DNA of 64,000 bases. Origin: Antennarius striatus (Eukaryota; Chordata; Actinopteri; Lophiiformes; Antennariidae). The notes beneath the pieces are model-generated. The model searched no databases and was not told the DNA's origin. It worked only from the letters and a program-made list of their open reading frames with translations. Each line of letters opens with the position of its first letter. The stretch's first letter is position 1. Below, one piece after another: positions 28,369 to 43,455 of the stretch. Made by a program: the position numbers and the translations under genes. The stretch covers positions 2,310,197-2,374,196 of the forward strand of contig NC_090789.1 of NCBI RefSeq assembly GCF_040054535.1, given 5' to 3'.

Positions 28369-29070
28369 TCAGATGACCAATTAAAAGTCACTGTATCAGA
28401 ACAATTGCAAGAATGACAGACATGAATGACACAAACACTCAACAATAACCCCTCAAGAGTTTTACACACAGGACCCTTCCACACCGTCAAGAACAATGAC
28501 TGAGAATCAAGGAGGTCATTCCCATGCAGCCATGTGTTCAGTTCAGAGCGCCCCCAGCTGGAGATTGGCAAAACTGCATGAGCAGAGATTCTGACAGCAG
28601 CATCAAAATCTACACAACTTCCTAAAATTAATTATTGGCAATTTATTGTCGATTTTGATTGTGCTTCATAGATCAGAAAAATATATTACAGAGAAATAAA
28701 CTAATAGAATTTTTAAAAATGTATGCAAAACATTTCTGCAGGTACGAAAACCTTTTTTTGTTTTAAATGTTACAAATATGATTTTGAAAAATGCATTTAA
28801 TAGAATTTTTGTCACCAACCACACCAGCAATGATATGAAAGACAGCTTTATTTTCTTGTATATTTTCAGCAAATATTCCAACCTGCAGTCAGTTTTTTTG
28901 CTTTATGGAATCATATACAGTAGTTTTTCCTCTCCATGTCATGCGAAAAAAATATACATATAAAAACTAGCAATAAAAAGTGTTTACATGTTGATAGGGG
29001 GTGTAAGTTGCTAAATTAAAATTGTAGGGCATGGTCAATTCCACCAACTGCGCAGAAGATTGTGTTCTTC

Positions 29071-29131
29071 TCAGAAACAGTTTGATTATTTTATTCGGTT
29101 TGACTAAATAATCCTGAATGACTGTTTCTGA
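29071..29131. other. Imperfect stem-loop, 61 nt
   Basis: TCAGAAACAGT at the left end pairs perfectly with ACTGTTTCTGA at the right end. An inner ATTATTT(T)A pairs with TAAATAAT across a four-base asymmetric bulge. I do not recognise a known RNA. It may be chance in AT-rich DNA. Confidence 0.4.
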
Positions 29132-30229
29132 CGTAAGAAAACTCCCACAAGTTGTTCCCATGCAGGCGGGGGCCTCCACATCGTCTCACCATGGGTTTTA
29201 AATCACAAGCTATTCTGTCTCTCTGTTCTCACTCGGATGCCTGTCGATCAGTCCTCCCACCCCACCAGGGAAAATTGGTGCAGTGTGAAAACAGCCACTC
29301 CCTGTGCCCTATGGGCCTAATTGGCTCAGATTAAAGAAGCCATTATATCAGTGGAGCTGATCTGAGAGCTGAGCTGCTGGATGAACGCAGCCCACACTCA
29401 GCACCACGCTGAGAAACCGATACAGCTGCAGCAGCTTCCACTCACTTCGTACACACAACACTCATGATACCACAAACTGTGTGTGCGTGACGCTAATACA
29501 ATGACTTATAATTATAATATACTTCTTCTCAGTCAAAGAAAACACCTAACGTACTTTGCTACGGTTTTATCCTGCAGCCTGCATCAAAAAGAGAAGAGAA
29601 TGAAATTTTATCTGCATATAGCGAACTGGTCTGATTTGTTAATTCTGCAGCTTCAACTCAATATGGTTCTGCAAGGAAAGAGAAAAAATGTCAGTAGATT
29701 TAGATGTATAAAACATTAACAAACACACTGCAATGTGGAAGATGATATTAAAAAAATGCACAAAATTTGATGAACAGAGGTGTTGGAGAGAATCAAATCA
29801 AAAACAATATTATTGGGATTTCTATGTCCTATTCGTTTTAGATGAGACATTTTTTTGTATTATGGTTTTATCAAGGATTTTACGTTCTGTGTTCAGGAAA
29901 AAACGCAGCACATACATATTTTTATGGTTCATTAATTTTTTGTGCTGTTTGTTTTGTCAGAATCAGCAGCCGCATCTTCCAAAAATCATCCCTGTGTGCG
30001 TTACTCAGGTCGAATCTGGCGTGGGCATTTTGAGCAAATAACATTTTCCAGTGCAGTTCCTCTTAAATAAATATCTTAGAGGATCTCACTGGAACTCCTG
30101 CCTGGCAGATGCTTTGGGATTAACTTGATATTTATGACTTTTATTTCAGACTAAATCTTGATTTTGAAATCTGTTTTCAGTTTAGAACACAAAACTTATT
30201 ATTTCTATTAAAAAAAAGTCTCATGATCT

Positions 30230-30355
<126 letters not shown>

Positions 30356-30411
30356 CTTTAATAATCACGGAGGAAATTGTACAAAGAAATTGTACAAATT
30401 GTACAAAAGTT

Positions 30412-30454
30412 CTATAGTTAACATATGTCTTTGTAAGACATATGTTAACTATAG
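30412..30454. repeat. Perfect 20-bp inverted repeat with 3-nt loop
   Basis: CTATAGTTAACATATGTCTT is followed after TGT by its exact complement. It begins 56 bases after the (GATA)n array and next to short direct repeats of AAATTGTACAAA. The loop is too small for a typical microRNA precursor. It may mark an old replication or repair foldback event. Confidence 0.95.
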
Positions 30455-30535
30455 TTCAATTAATTTTTTAAATGATGGGATGAGTATTTCAATATAATTT
30501 CATCATAACCCTGACCCTCACCCTTAACCCCCTCA

Positions 30536-30578
<43 letters not shown>

Positions 30579-30590
30579 TACACACACACT
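30536..30590. repeat. (CA)n microsatellite
   Basis: Dinucleotide run with an AAAC and an ACATAC interruption. Confidence 0.93.
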
Positions 30591-32748
30591 CCTGGGACCC
30601 CAAAACACTCCGCATGTTCCCAAACTGGAATTGAAGAAAGAAGGCGAGCCACAAAGGTTGTTTGTACGTTGGTGAGCGGCGGCCGGGGGGTGAAGGGTTG
30701 TGAGTAAAGCTTCCTCCTGAGGTTCACAGCCAACCTGGGAACGCCTTTTCACCCCCCACCCCCACACACCCCACTCTCAATCCTCTGTCCTGTAATTATA
30801 CAGACCTTGTGAAGCCAAAAACTGCTCTCCAAATATTACCGATATTCTCATATTTGACATTTGCTCTGCTGTACATTAAAAACACATCAATAATTTCCAT
30901 CCTTCACTCAACTACAGAACATGTTTTTAATCTACACACTTATAGTAATCTAAAAATGAGTGGATAATGACAAGTCTTTACTTGCAGCTCTCATTCACTG
31001 AACAGAGGTCATTTCTGGGTGTCAAGGACCTTGCACTTGGGGTTTTTGGGTGGTGGGTCGTCAATTAGGGAGCCACGTGTCTGTCAGAAGAAAGAGGAAC
31101 TCCATGAGGAGTCCTTAACGACTGGCCTCTGTTCACTCTGCTCTGACCTCGTGACCTCGGGGTCACAGGCCACAATAAACTACCATCTGGAGCCGTGTTA
31201 TCGGCTCTATGACGAAAGGGACGGACAGCAACCCTCTGCATTCAGGCCGAGCTGCGGGACGCTATTGAAGGCCTGAGAACAAGAGTCCTGCTCCACCACC
31301 TCGCTGAACATCCGCCCTGGCGGATGAATGCAGCTTCACCCTCTGATCAGGTCTGATAATGTGGGTCTGTCTTTCTTAATTGAGACGAACCACAAGGAAG
31401 AAAGGTTGCACACAGGCACTGCACACCGGGGGGGCTGCCTGGAGCTACTTTAATTGTGTGTTTTTCACTATTGAGCATCACTAATGTGGATCTGTTTCAG
31501 GGTAGATTTGTGCTCCGTGGCTCATTCCTGGGAATAAATCTTCATAGAAAAATGGTATTGTGCATTTTTTTGTATTCTGCACAAAGACACATGCCCCATA
31601 CCAAATCTTGTGATGGAACAGTCTGTTTCAGAACCTTTTAGAATACTAAAAATACAACAATAAAAAGTGACTCCTTATTGACATGTATATCAACACTTGG
31701 GAAATATTTTGAGATAATTACATGTGTATTTTCATGAGAATTTCCAAGAAAATATTTCATTTCTTTACTCAAAAACATTGATCTAAACTTTATTTAGCAG
31801 TTAGTTATATTATTTTTAGTATTTTCAATCCAAATATGTAAAAGATTTTTTGTTCGAAGACAGCCTTTTGCAAAGCTGTTTACCATGAAAGATTTGATTT
31901 TGTAATTGATTAAAGCAGTTTTTTGGAGGAAAAAATGTCTATAATGACTACATTATAGCATACCGTGTCTTTCTGACCATTTGCCAGCAATAATTTAATC
32001 AATTCTTAAATTATAACTCTCCAGATGCCTAGCTGTCTGTAGTATAACATGAGTAGGCAGTAGGTTAATGTCCAACACAATGAAGTATACATGGTAAATC
32101 ATACGACAACTTCAAAACACTCTTTCAAAACTTTTAAATGACTTAAATATTATTGCATGGTCAAGTTATATCTTAAAATACAGACGTGCAATGCGTTTCA
32201 GTATCAAACCCATCAGGCAGTCAGCTTTTTGGTTCCTTGATGTTTTGATGCTGAAATTCATGCTCAAAAGTTGATCAAGCCAAAATGAAGGCAATTTAAG
32301 TGTTCTAAAAGTAAGTGTCTTAGAGTTTCTTTGCGATTGTTGACTCTGCGTAAATCCCCAAATAACATCCCAACAAATTCAATTTGAGCCAAGAAATCAT
32401 TTGCGTGTTTTTTGAATTGTCACAAGTATTACACAATAAAGCCTAACATCAGATGTAAGTGTGCAGGACATGGACACACTATCAAGATGGAGCACAAGGT
32501 GAAGTGCAGAGGGATGACAGTGTGACTTCATACACCAGCACATAAACAGAATAAGAAACTTGATGTTTATGTTATAAACAACAACGTGTATGCTATAACT
32601 TAACCCCAGTAAACACTCCGTCTTGGTGGTACCTTTGTTTGCCTCAGCTGTTCCAATGCTGATGCGGTAGATCCACGTGTTCTCCGTGTGCTGACCTTTG
32701 ACACTGAACACTGCGCTGCTTCCCATTTTAAACAAATCGTGGTTCAAT

Positions 32749-32763
32749 GCTGCCACCTGGTGG
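32749..32763 (-). promoter_or_regulatory. CTCF-like motif
   Basis: On the minus strand the sequence reads CCACCAGGTGGCAGC, a full match to the CTCF core consensus as I know it. It lies about 1 kb beyond the 3' end of mrpl24, on the border of the gene-poor miR-9 region. Occupancy is untested. Confidence 0.5.
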
Positions 32764-33748
32764 CTAAGGGACGAACTCCCATTGTGTTGAAACGACTGCT
32801 GTAAATTAAAGGCAGTGACAAACAGCCCCGATTAAATAAATGTCGATCAGTTTATATACAGAATTAAATAAATAATTTGACATTAGAATGATTTTCCTCC
32901 GTGACGTGACTTTAGCTTTATTCCTGCGCTATGCAACAAGCTAGCTGACTTAGCATTAGGTTTGGTAGCTCACTTCAGTGCTAGTTTATAGTTCATTATT
33001 GATCACCTGAGAGTTTACAGACACTTTTCATAATCTTATTTTATATAAACATTTAAGGACACATTCACACTTACTTTCCATACAGTATTTATCGTTTCTC
33101 TGGAGGTTTCAACCTGCGGGATGAAGATGAGGCGCAGCAAATTGTTGGAGCGCCTGAGTCCTGGACGATGTTGGTCACCTGACCTTCATTGTAATTATTC
33201 GTTTATTTATTATTAGTGTGTTTGCTATAAAAATCTTATATGAATTGTTTTTTACTTTATTTTAATTACAAATCAAGTATCAATGTGTTTACTTTTATAA
33301 TAGTAGTACTACTAAAGGTGTTTTTTTTTAAACTAATAACAATACTGTTAAAAAGTTAAGTCATAACGTGTTGTTTAATGGTATTTTTGTGTATTACTGA
33401 ATATTCTACTGACTTGAGTACACAGTAATAACACATTACATTGGTTTAAGACATTTATTCACAATTAGAAAAAAATAAACACACATATGTACACTATAGA
33501 ACTACACTAAGAGTTCACAATCCCGTTTATGGAGGACAATCAAATCATTTTACACGATGAACTATCCTGAAGGTATCCAGAGTCTACTTTACTTGTTCCT
33601 CCCTTCATTTACTTCCTTTACAAGCTGATCTGCAGCATCTCAAGTCCGTGGTGGTCATCTTCATGTAGTTTCCTCCCGCGTTTTCTGTTCAACGCCCTCA
33701 AAAACACATAACCTCCATGGACCTCATGAAGCACAACATAGCCTCAGG

Positions 33749-35431
33749 TCAGTACCAGTAGGACCTTCGGTGCCTCCTATTCTCCACGATGCCTAGTTTT
33801 TCCATGACTTCCTCCTCCAGGGTTTTCAGAGAAGGCACATAGGTTTTTTCTAGAGCATCTTCTTTACTTGTGTCTTTGGGACAATCTAGAAGGGTAACAA
33901 TTCACACTTGTCACATGCCTACATCAGTGCAATTATGATAGCATTTGCTTTAAGGGAAAGAAAAATTAAATTTATACAAGCACATCTTCACTTCAAAGAC
34001 AAATAAGTACATAAAATGCATGACGGATAGCATTACAACTAGATAACCATAAAAACAGTCAGTCGTCAAACAAAAACAGTCACTCACCTTTCCACCCCTC
34101 TGTCACGACGCCATCTCGTCGCACCACCGGAGGTTTGTTGATGATACGACCTGTCCTGACGGACACTCTGACTCTGCTACCCTCCTCCGTGTATCTCCAC
34201 ACTACCTCTGTTGGATTCCTGGGAAACCAATGTAAGAAGGACATTATTGAATTTTAAGAAATAAAGATTGCATATCAGCTTTTTCTAGTCTATAAGTGGG
34301 TGTACATGTGCACAACAATTTTAACCTAACAATGAAGAAGAACACTGTACTTGTCTGAGGGGTCAATGAGGGCGACATCACGAATAAGGATGGGCGCCTC
34401 ACTGGCAATGCGGAACCCATGGTAGTCTGCACTTTTCCCAATGGTCCTGTGATGCTAAGGCACAAAGAAACTGTTCAAAATTGTCCAACTTAGAAAAAGG
34501 ATCTTTATTAAGCAACCTTTTCCAGACCTCTGTGGAGATGAAATTTGATCTTTTCTAATCAGGGTTAAGACTCCATCACTTTTCCCTAGATCGGATATTC
34601 CAATTCATGGCCGTCTGACATGACTGAAGATGGTCAGATCGAACGTTGTGAATATCAGTCATCACTGGCAATGTAAAAAAAATGGCTACAGCACAGATGA
34701 CAACTATGCAGATCAAAAAGAGTTCTCCATCTGCTCATGAAAACCTGATCAAGTGTGTGCTGTCCTCCATTATGAATATCATGCACATCCTATTAGAGTT
34801 TAATACCACGGTTTGTCACACAAATGGAGACACGTATACATATTTCCATGAAAACATATCTGATCAGAAAGATCTAATATAACTCTCAGAAACAAGACTT
34901 TCTTACTGTATTAAGTCCCTCCACGATCACCCAGTTTCTACGTCTGAAGACTTGGACAACTTTTCCTTGCTTTCCTTTGTCCTTCCCTGCAAGAATGCTG
35001 ACCTGGGAAACAAAAGAAAAACACATGTATATAAAAACACACACAAAAACCTTCTTACATTATCTACCACTCTTGTGAAGCCAGGTTAAGTTCAGAACTA
35101 TATATGTGAGTTTTGAACTTAAGCAACACCATAAAAGACTTAATAATTACAAAGCAAAAGGCTATATAAAATTTAAAATAAATAAATAAAATAAATTCAG
35201 AACCATTTTTTAAAAATTTCCTGATGAGTAATATTAAAAGTCACCCACGATGTCTCCTTTTAAAATAGTCCAGTCCTGGTCTGCTATCGGCTCCACAAAG
35301 ACCTTATTCCTCGTCTTCCCCGGTGGATTCCTCAACCGAGCAGACGCAGTCCAGGGTCTGCTGGTGCCGTACCGGTAGTTTTTGGGTACAACATATTTGG
35401 CTGCCATCATTAGGACAGATGTCAGCCTCAT
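33749..35431 (-). CDS. mrpl24: Mitochondrial ribosomal protein L24 (uL24m)
   Basis: Encodes a protein of the mitochondrial large ribosomal subunit, the uL24 assembly-initiator family, acting in the matrix. Five coding exons: 35,249-35,431; 34,907-35,002; 34,351-34,454; 34,088-34,218; 33,749-33,885, with consistent phases and GT-AG borders. They join into 216 codons, the length I recall for the human protein. The ATG at 35,431 opens a short basic presequence. The KOW domain is clear (about residues 54-90, including [14 protein letters not shown] and [11 protein letters not shown]), and the C-terminus matches the mammalian protein ([19 protein letters not shown], ending SYWY). hdgf lies upstream on the same strand, as in human. 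A perfect NRF-1 site about 370 bases upstream suggests nuclear control of mitochondrial biogenesis genes. Identification is secure. Confidence 0.96.
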
Positions 35432-35758
35432 TGTCCTGCCTGGAAAAGATCCTAATACTTGTAAATCATCTTAAAAGGTTCCCTGATCCGCTCCGACATG
35501 AATACTGTTACGACCAACACGCTGATGCTAACATTAGCTAGCAGGGAAGACGACTTAATAAACATATGTTGGCGTATGCCACTATCTTTTCAAACACACA
35601 TACACTCCTACTTTAGAATGTTGTCAAATTAACCATTTAATTAAGTGTTTATATCACAAAAATAGATGGTAAAAGTAGTTTGCAATGAGACGTTACCCTC
35701 TGTGGAGTCAATGACACTTGCAGCTCACCGTCTTGATACAAACGCTAGCGATTGCGCT

Positions 35759-35777
35759 CAGCGCCCCCTAGTGGCCA
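35759..35777 (-). promoter_or_regulatory. CTCF-like motif upstream of mrpl24
   Basis: CAGCGCCCCCTAGTGGCCA is nearly identical to the reverse of the CTCF consensus TGGCCACCAGGGGGCGCTA. It lies just upstream of mrpl24, 20 bases from an NRF-1 site. Confidence 0.6.
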
Positions 35778-35796
35778 GGAGGACTTGAGCCGACAA

Positions 35797-35808
35797 TGCG
35801 CATGCGCA
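35797..35808. promoter_or_regulatory. NRF-1 binding site
   Basis: The palindrome TGCGCATGCGCA is a perfect match to the nuclear respiratory factor 1 consensus YGCGCAYGCGCR. NRF-1 is known to activate many genes for mitochondrial ribosome and respiratory proteins, so its position about 370 bases 5' of the mrpl24 start codon is functionally sensible. Confidence 0.65.
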
Positions 35809-35809
35809 C

Positions 35810-36794
35810 TCGTCGAACAATGCATCAGCCATTCGGTGATCGGCAGAGATGTAAATTGATTTGTGGCCTGGCTAGATGCTGCCCAAAGGTCACCTTGACT
35901 GTATTTCAGTGTATTAAAACGAAAAATATGACTGATTCTGATATTTTAGAGATTTACATAATATATCAAATATTTACAGGTTAATTCTATAAAACATGGC
36001 AATATTTCATGCAAAGGGTCAGTCTGACTGAAGTCTTATCACAACACTGCTGTCACATACACTACATAAACAACAATTTACCTTGCTACACAAGGTTATG
36101 TTTCTCTCATTACTTTTAAATTAAATCAGTGCAGTCTGCATTTCCTCCTTTTGAGGTTTAGAGTGTTTTGGCTTTTAGTACTGAGTAAAATTATCTACAG
36201 CATTTGCATCAATGTTTTCATCACCATAATTCACTTATCTAGAAAATCTGCCAATGTCTACATGTCAAAATCTTCCTTGGTGTCATATTAGGAGCAGCCA
36301 GAGTCAGATGCAGTGAGCTCATTGTAGTGTCAGCCTGCTGTGACAAGGCTGCAATGTATTTATAGCTCTCATGTACCACAAAACAAGAGAAAACCTGCAA
36401 TTGTCCATGACAGCAGTCATTAATCTTGTGAAAGAGCTGTATCAGATGCCAAATAGAACATTTACAAATTCACATGAGGTTTAGTCCAGAAGAATGGGTG
36501 TGGAATGTGAGCTCAAAAAGTTTTATCTTCATTCAAACAAATTGAAATTCAACAAAAATCCCCTGAAAAACTTTGTCAGGCTGTGTTACGGAACGCCAAG
36601 AAAAGTTCAGCAATCACAATTCAAAACCCCTTGAGGCTCTGTTTGGAGCAATCGCTGTCTTTACTTTCATATATTTCTGACTGGGTGGAAACGTACATGT
36701 GTAATAGATGTGTTTGATTTGAAAACTATCACAAGTCTTCTAACTAAAACTGATTGAATGAATATAAAGAAATAGAATAACAAACACTTTTTTT
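35810..36794. other. Spacer between mrpl24 promoter and hdgf 3' end
   Basis: AT-rich and without coding exons. Likely ends at the hdgf polyadenylation signal (TTTATT on this strand at 36,811-36,816, that is AATAAA on the minus strand). Confidence 0.5.
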
Positions 36795-38357
36795 CTTCTA
36801 ATGGCCATTGTTTATTAGGTGAACCGGCAACTTTAACAGTGAACTAAGCAGCAGATTAAGATGAAAGGCAGCTTCTGAGGCTATCAGAGAAAGCTAAACC
36901 AAGAAATGCACTTAAAATGCCAAAATATACTCTTAGAATTAACTCCGGAATTGAAGGGGTAACAGTTTTCTAGATCTGAACCAGTGGTGTACGTGGGTCT
37001 TCTCAAACACAGCGATCATTATTTTCATTTGTAAAAAGCTGTTGTTCATCTGGATTAACTGTGTGGCCAAATACAGGAAAGAACATTAAAGCCATGATTC
37101 CAAGTAACAGGATGAGCAGATCTAGCATTAAAAAAAAACACACCACATTTGAATGTCTTCTGAACAAATAGTGGAATAAAACATCTTTCAAACATCACAA
37201 TCCAAATAAGACACTGAAGTAAAACAGGCTAATTTTCCAGCTCAGAAGGTTGGAAAGTCAGAATCCGTTTGTTACAGATGGCTGCAAATTTTTTTCATAT
37301 CATATGTTGGCATTTACAATGAAATAAACCTTTGATACAATGAATGCAATACACAATTACATCTCCATCATCAAGCAATGGCAGCAACAATGTGAGCAAA
37401 AGAACACATTACAATAACATGATGGTAAATGTTGAGCTGATAGATTTGAAAAAGTTTTGGCAGATCACATCTCCAGAGAAAAGTGGGGACACGTGACTTT
37501 TACCCGCCTCCAACTAATGCCCCAGCTCCTCCCTGACTTGAAAAGTTAAAACTCTGAGCTCTGACACAACGATCAGGAATGTCTTTCTGCTTTTTTCAAT
37601 CCAAAAGAAAAAGGTTAGAGATGCTTGAAAGTCAAATTTACTTTTCTCAAAATGGGCTTTTATACATTTGACTTGGAGAAATTAATAATTTGGTCACCTG
37701 CGACGGCACGAACGCAGCACGACGTGTGCGTTGCATGAAAGTGGAAAAGGCAGTGATTAATGAGGGGAAACAAAATTCTGAAGGTGCAACTCGAGTTTCC
37801 AATAACTATATAAGACTCATGAAGCTGAAAAGCTAGTCGAAACACATGCAAGTAAAACTTTTAATCCATGAACTTTGAGAGCATGATGAAAAAATGTCTA
37901 CTTCTGTACAATATTTAATTTTAAAACCATCAAATTAGAGTATTTACCTTTGTGGTTTACATGACTGTTTTTATTTTTTTTATTTTACTTACCATACTGT
38001 ATATTGTTTATTCCCTCTTAACTGAAATAAAAGTTTTGACACCTAGCATTCAGTCTTAGTAATTATGTAATTGCACTTAGAAATAAAAAATATATACACA
38101 TCAAAATCCCATTTATAAATGAGCCTTAAAGGGCTCATTCCAATTGTTTTAAATCAGATTAGCAAATGTTTTGTTCCTGGGATATATGATATCCCAACCA
38201 TGGCAAATGTTTTGTCTCTCAATACAAATGCTTGTTTGTTTTTTTTAAATTCTCCTATTAATTAAACACATAAATCTGGCATCCTGCAGGTAATCATGTT
38301 GATGTTTGAATTCCAGAGAAAAGCCTCAAAGGTTCTTGGTTTTCTTCTGAGTTGATG
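36795..38357 (-). other. Probable hdgf 3' UTR
   Basis: Downstream of the hdgf stop codon on the minus strand, AU-rich, with AATAAA-type signals at 36,811-36,816 and near 37,970. A 3' UTR of this length would suit HDGF. A minus-strand frame at 37,003 to about 37,128 follows a strong acceptor and encodes a hydrophobic segment; it is discussed as a finding. Confidence 0.5.
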
Positions 38358-41567
<3,210 letters not shown>

Positions 41568-41970
41568 GTTTCTTGATGAAATTATTTGCTATGCCAGGAA
41601 ATGTAGATGTAATTGCAACCTAGGCGTTCCTTTTTTCTTTTTTTTCCTTCTTTTTTAATGCGATGCAGTATCCAGATTGGCCAACACCTGCAGCGAACAA
41701 GCCAAGTGTCGGTTTGTCATCCAAATTATCCAGGCGCGGAAAACTGGAGCGAAAACGCGTTAGGCGACTTTTTTCGTTGATTCGGTGGATTGCAATCCTC
41801 GCTGAAGATAATGATTCTGTTAGAATAGCGCAGCAAATTGTAAAACGCTGATATTGGTTGACGTTTTCCCCACAGGCCACTGGCTCGCCCCTCGGACTGT
41901 TTGGTTTTGAAATTGTAACCCGCTTCCCACTTCGCAGACGCGCCCCCAGTACCTGATGAAGGCACTCAGT

Positions 41971-41987
41971 CGCGCCCCTGTTGGCCA
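41971..41987 (-). promoter_or_regulatory. CTCF-like motif on the hdgf side
   Basis: CGCGCCCCTGTTGGCCA is a good but imperfect match to the reversed CTCF consensus, about 400 bases upstream of the hdgf start codon. Confidence 0.35.
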
Positions 41988-42399
41988 GACTGAGGTACTA
42001 CATCTATAATATACCTGCACTTATTAAAAAAGAAAGGAAGCATTCATTGAGAAGTCTGGAGTATTTTTTTAAATTATTTGATTAATTAGTTTATCAATAG
42101 TCAAAGTAAAATGTAAAACTAAAGAAAAACATGTAGAGGTTTCCAACCTAAATAATGTAAATAGGAAATGTAACATTATCTGTTCTTGAGTTTCCAGAAA
42201 TACAACCACTAATTACGAAGTTGTTCAGGTGACAGGTTATTGAGACATACTGTGCATGACTAGAAAAACAGAGAGAATGTATTCTAATGTACAGTAAACT
42301 CCAACAACATGTAATTTCTGTTTTAAAACAACAGTTTTCCTAATAATGTATCTTATTTGTTGGGTCTTTATTCTCCAATATCTCTGTAACTTACCCCAC

Positions 42400-42540
42400 A
42401 ATGTTTAGGCTGGCATAATAATGGAAATTTCCCCACTGTTGGACTAATAATGAAATATCTTATCTTATCTTATCTTATCTTATCTTATCTTATCTTATCT
42501 TATCTTATCTTATCTTATCTTATCTTATCTTATCTTATCT
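42400..42540. repeat. LINE-tail-like sequence with (TATCT)n array
   Basis: GGAAATTTCCCCACTGTTGG and ACTAATAATG lead into 17 perfect TATCT units (42,456-42,540). This form, short unique tail plus pentanucleotide array, is typical of fish non-LTR retroposon ends. Family not assigned. Confidence 0.6.
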
Positions 42541-42913
42541 CTCTTCTTTACACCAAAGCATTTGTGAAATAGAACCCATCCAGAGAGTTCATACCTCCAC
42601 CAAAGCTCTTAATGGTGGATTGCATGATAATATCAATATTTGTCTGCACAACCAGTATTTATTTTGTATTTGCAATACTATTTTGTCAGTATATGGTTGT
42701 GATTTCCTGAAAATCTTTAAAACCTTTGAAATTCTTTGCTGTAACGATATTTATTTATTTATTGTTTTCTATAAATCCAGTTTCATTTCCAATTTTCAGC
42801 TGTTGAGGGGTATTGTTGCACTGATTTTCTACTGTTGACTTGTTGGAATTAAATAAAGTTATGAAGAAAAACTTGACTACAGTAGTTCACAAAACGTAAG
42901 CGGAGGTTTCAAT

Positions 42914-42934
42914 AGCAGCCAGCAGGGGGCGCTG
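42914..42934 (+). promoter_or_regulatory. CTCF-like motif upstream of prcc
   Basis: CCAGCAGGGGGCGCTGA on the plus strand is nearly a full consensus match. Its orientation is opposite to the motifs at 35,759 and 41,971, so the pair around the hdgf promoter is divergent. Confidence 0.6.
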
Positions 42935-43455
42935 ACTCCCACAAGTTGTGATTAAAAAATAACTGCAGAAGAAAACAGGGCTGCGTAGAAAGATGCGCAG
43001 TTATCATTTCTTCAATAATGAATGATGGGGGCGAATGTTTTGATGGAGTCTAGGGACTGAAAATGGTCTGTTTCGTGGCTTACAACGCATATATTGCATC
43101 AACTAATGTTGTTTTATTTATGTGCAGCAACAGGTTCGAGACTAATTCAACCTGAAGGAAGAAAGGACCAAGAACTCGTATCGTTTCCTGCGGCCTAGCT
43201 AACGTTAGCTAGTGCTGCGAAGTTGAGCTACTTCCATTCAGTGAACGTTAGATTTTCACACCCTGCTGCTCCGCTGGGGGGTTTCTTTCTTTCTTTTACT
43301 TCCGTGACTATGCAGATCTACGTTAATCTTACCTTTTAGTGAATCAAACTGGTTGGAAAACGTGAATACGGCTTCCAGAGGCCTAATCGAAGAGAAGTGG
43401 TTATCCATGTCCACTAGTTACTGCTTATCTTTAATCTTTTATTACCTAAACAAAC

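Larger units (their letters stand above)
41568..43455. promoter_or_regulatory. Divergent hdgf-prcc promoter region
   Basis: The stretch between the two start codons. The hdgf side (41,570-42,000) is CpG-bearing with GC-box-like and CTCF-like motifs. The middle holds a (TATCT)n array with LINE-tail-like sequence. The prcc side (42,900-43,455) carries a strong CTCF motif and the probable prcc 5' UTR. A single shared bidirectional promoter is unlikely given the 1.9-kb distance and the repeat insertion. Confidence 0.5.

Noticed and set aside
28540-28562. CTCF-like AGCGCCCCCAGCTGGAG
   Set aside because: The core differs from consensus at several key bases; not kept as a site.
32397-32756. 119-codon minus-strand frame near a CTCF motif
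   Set aside because: No domain, no splice partner, composition like surrounding non-coding DNA.
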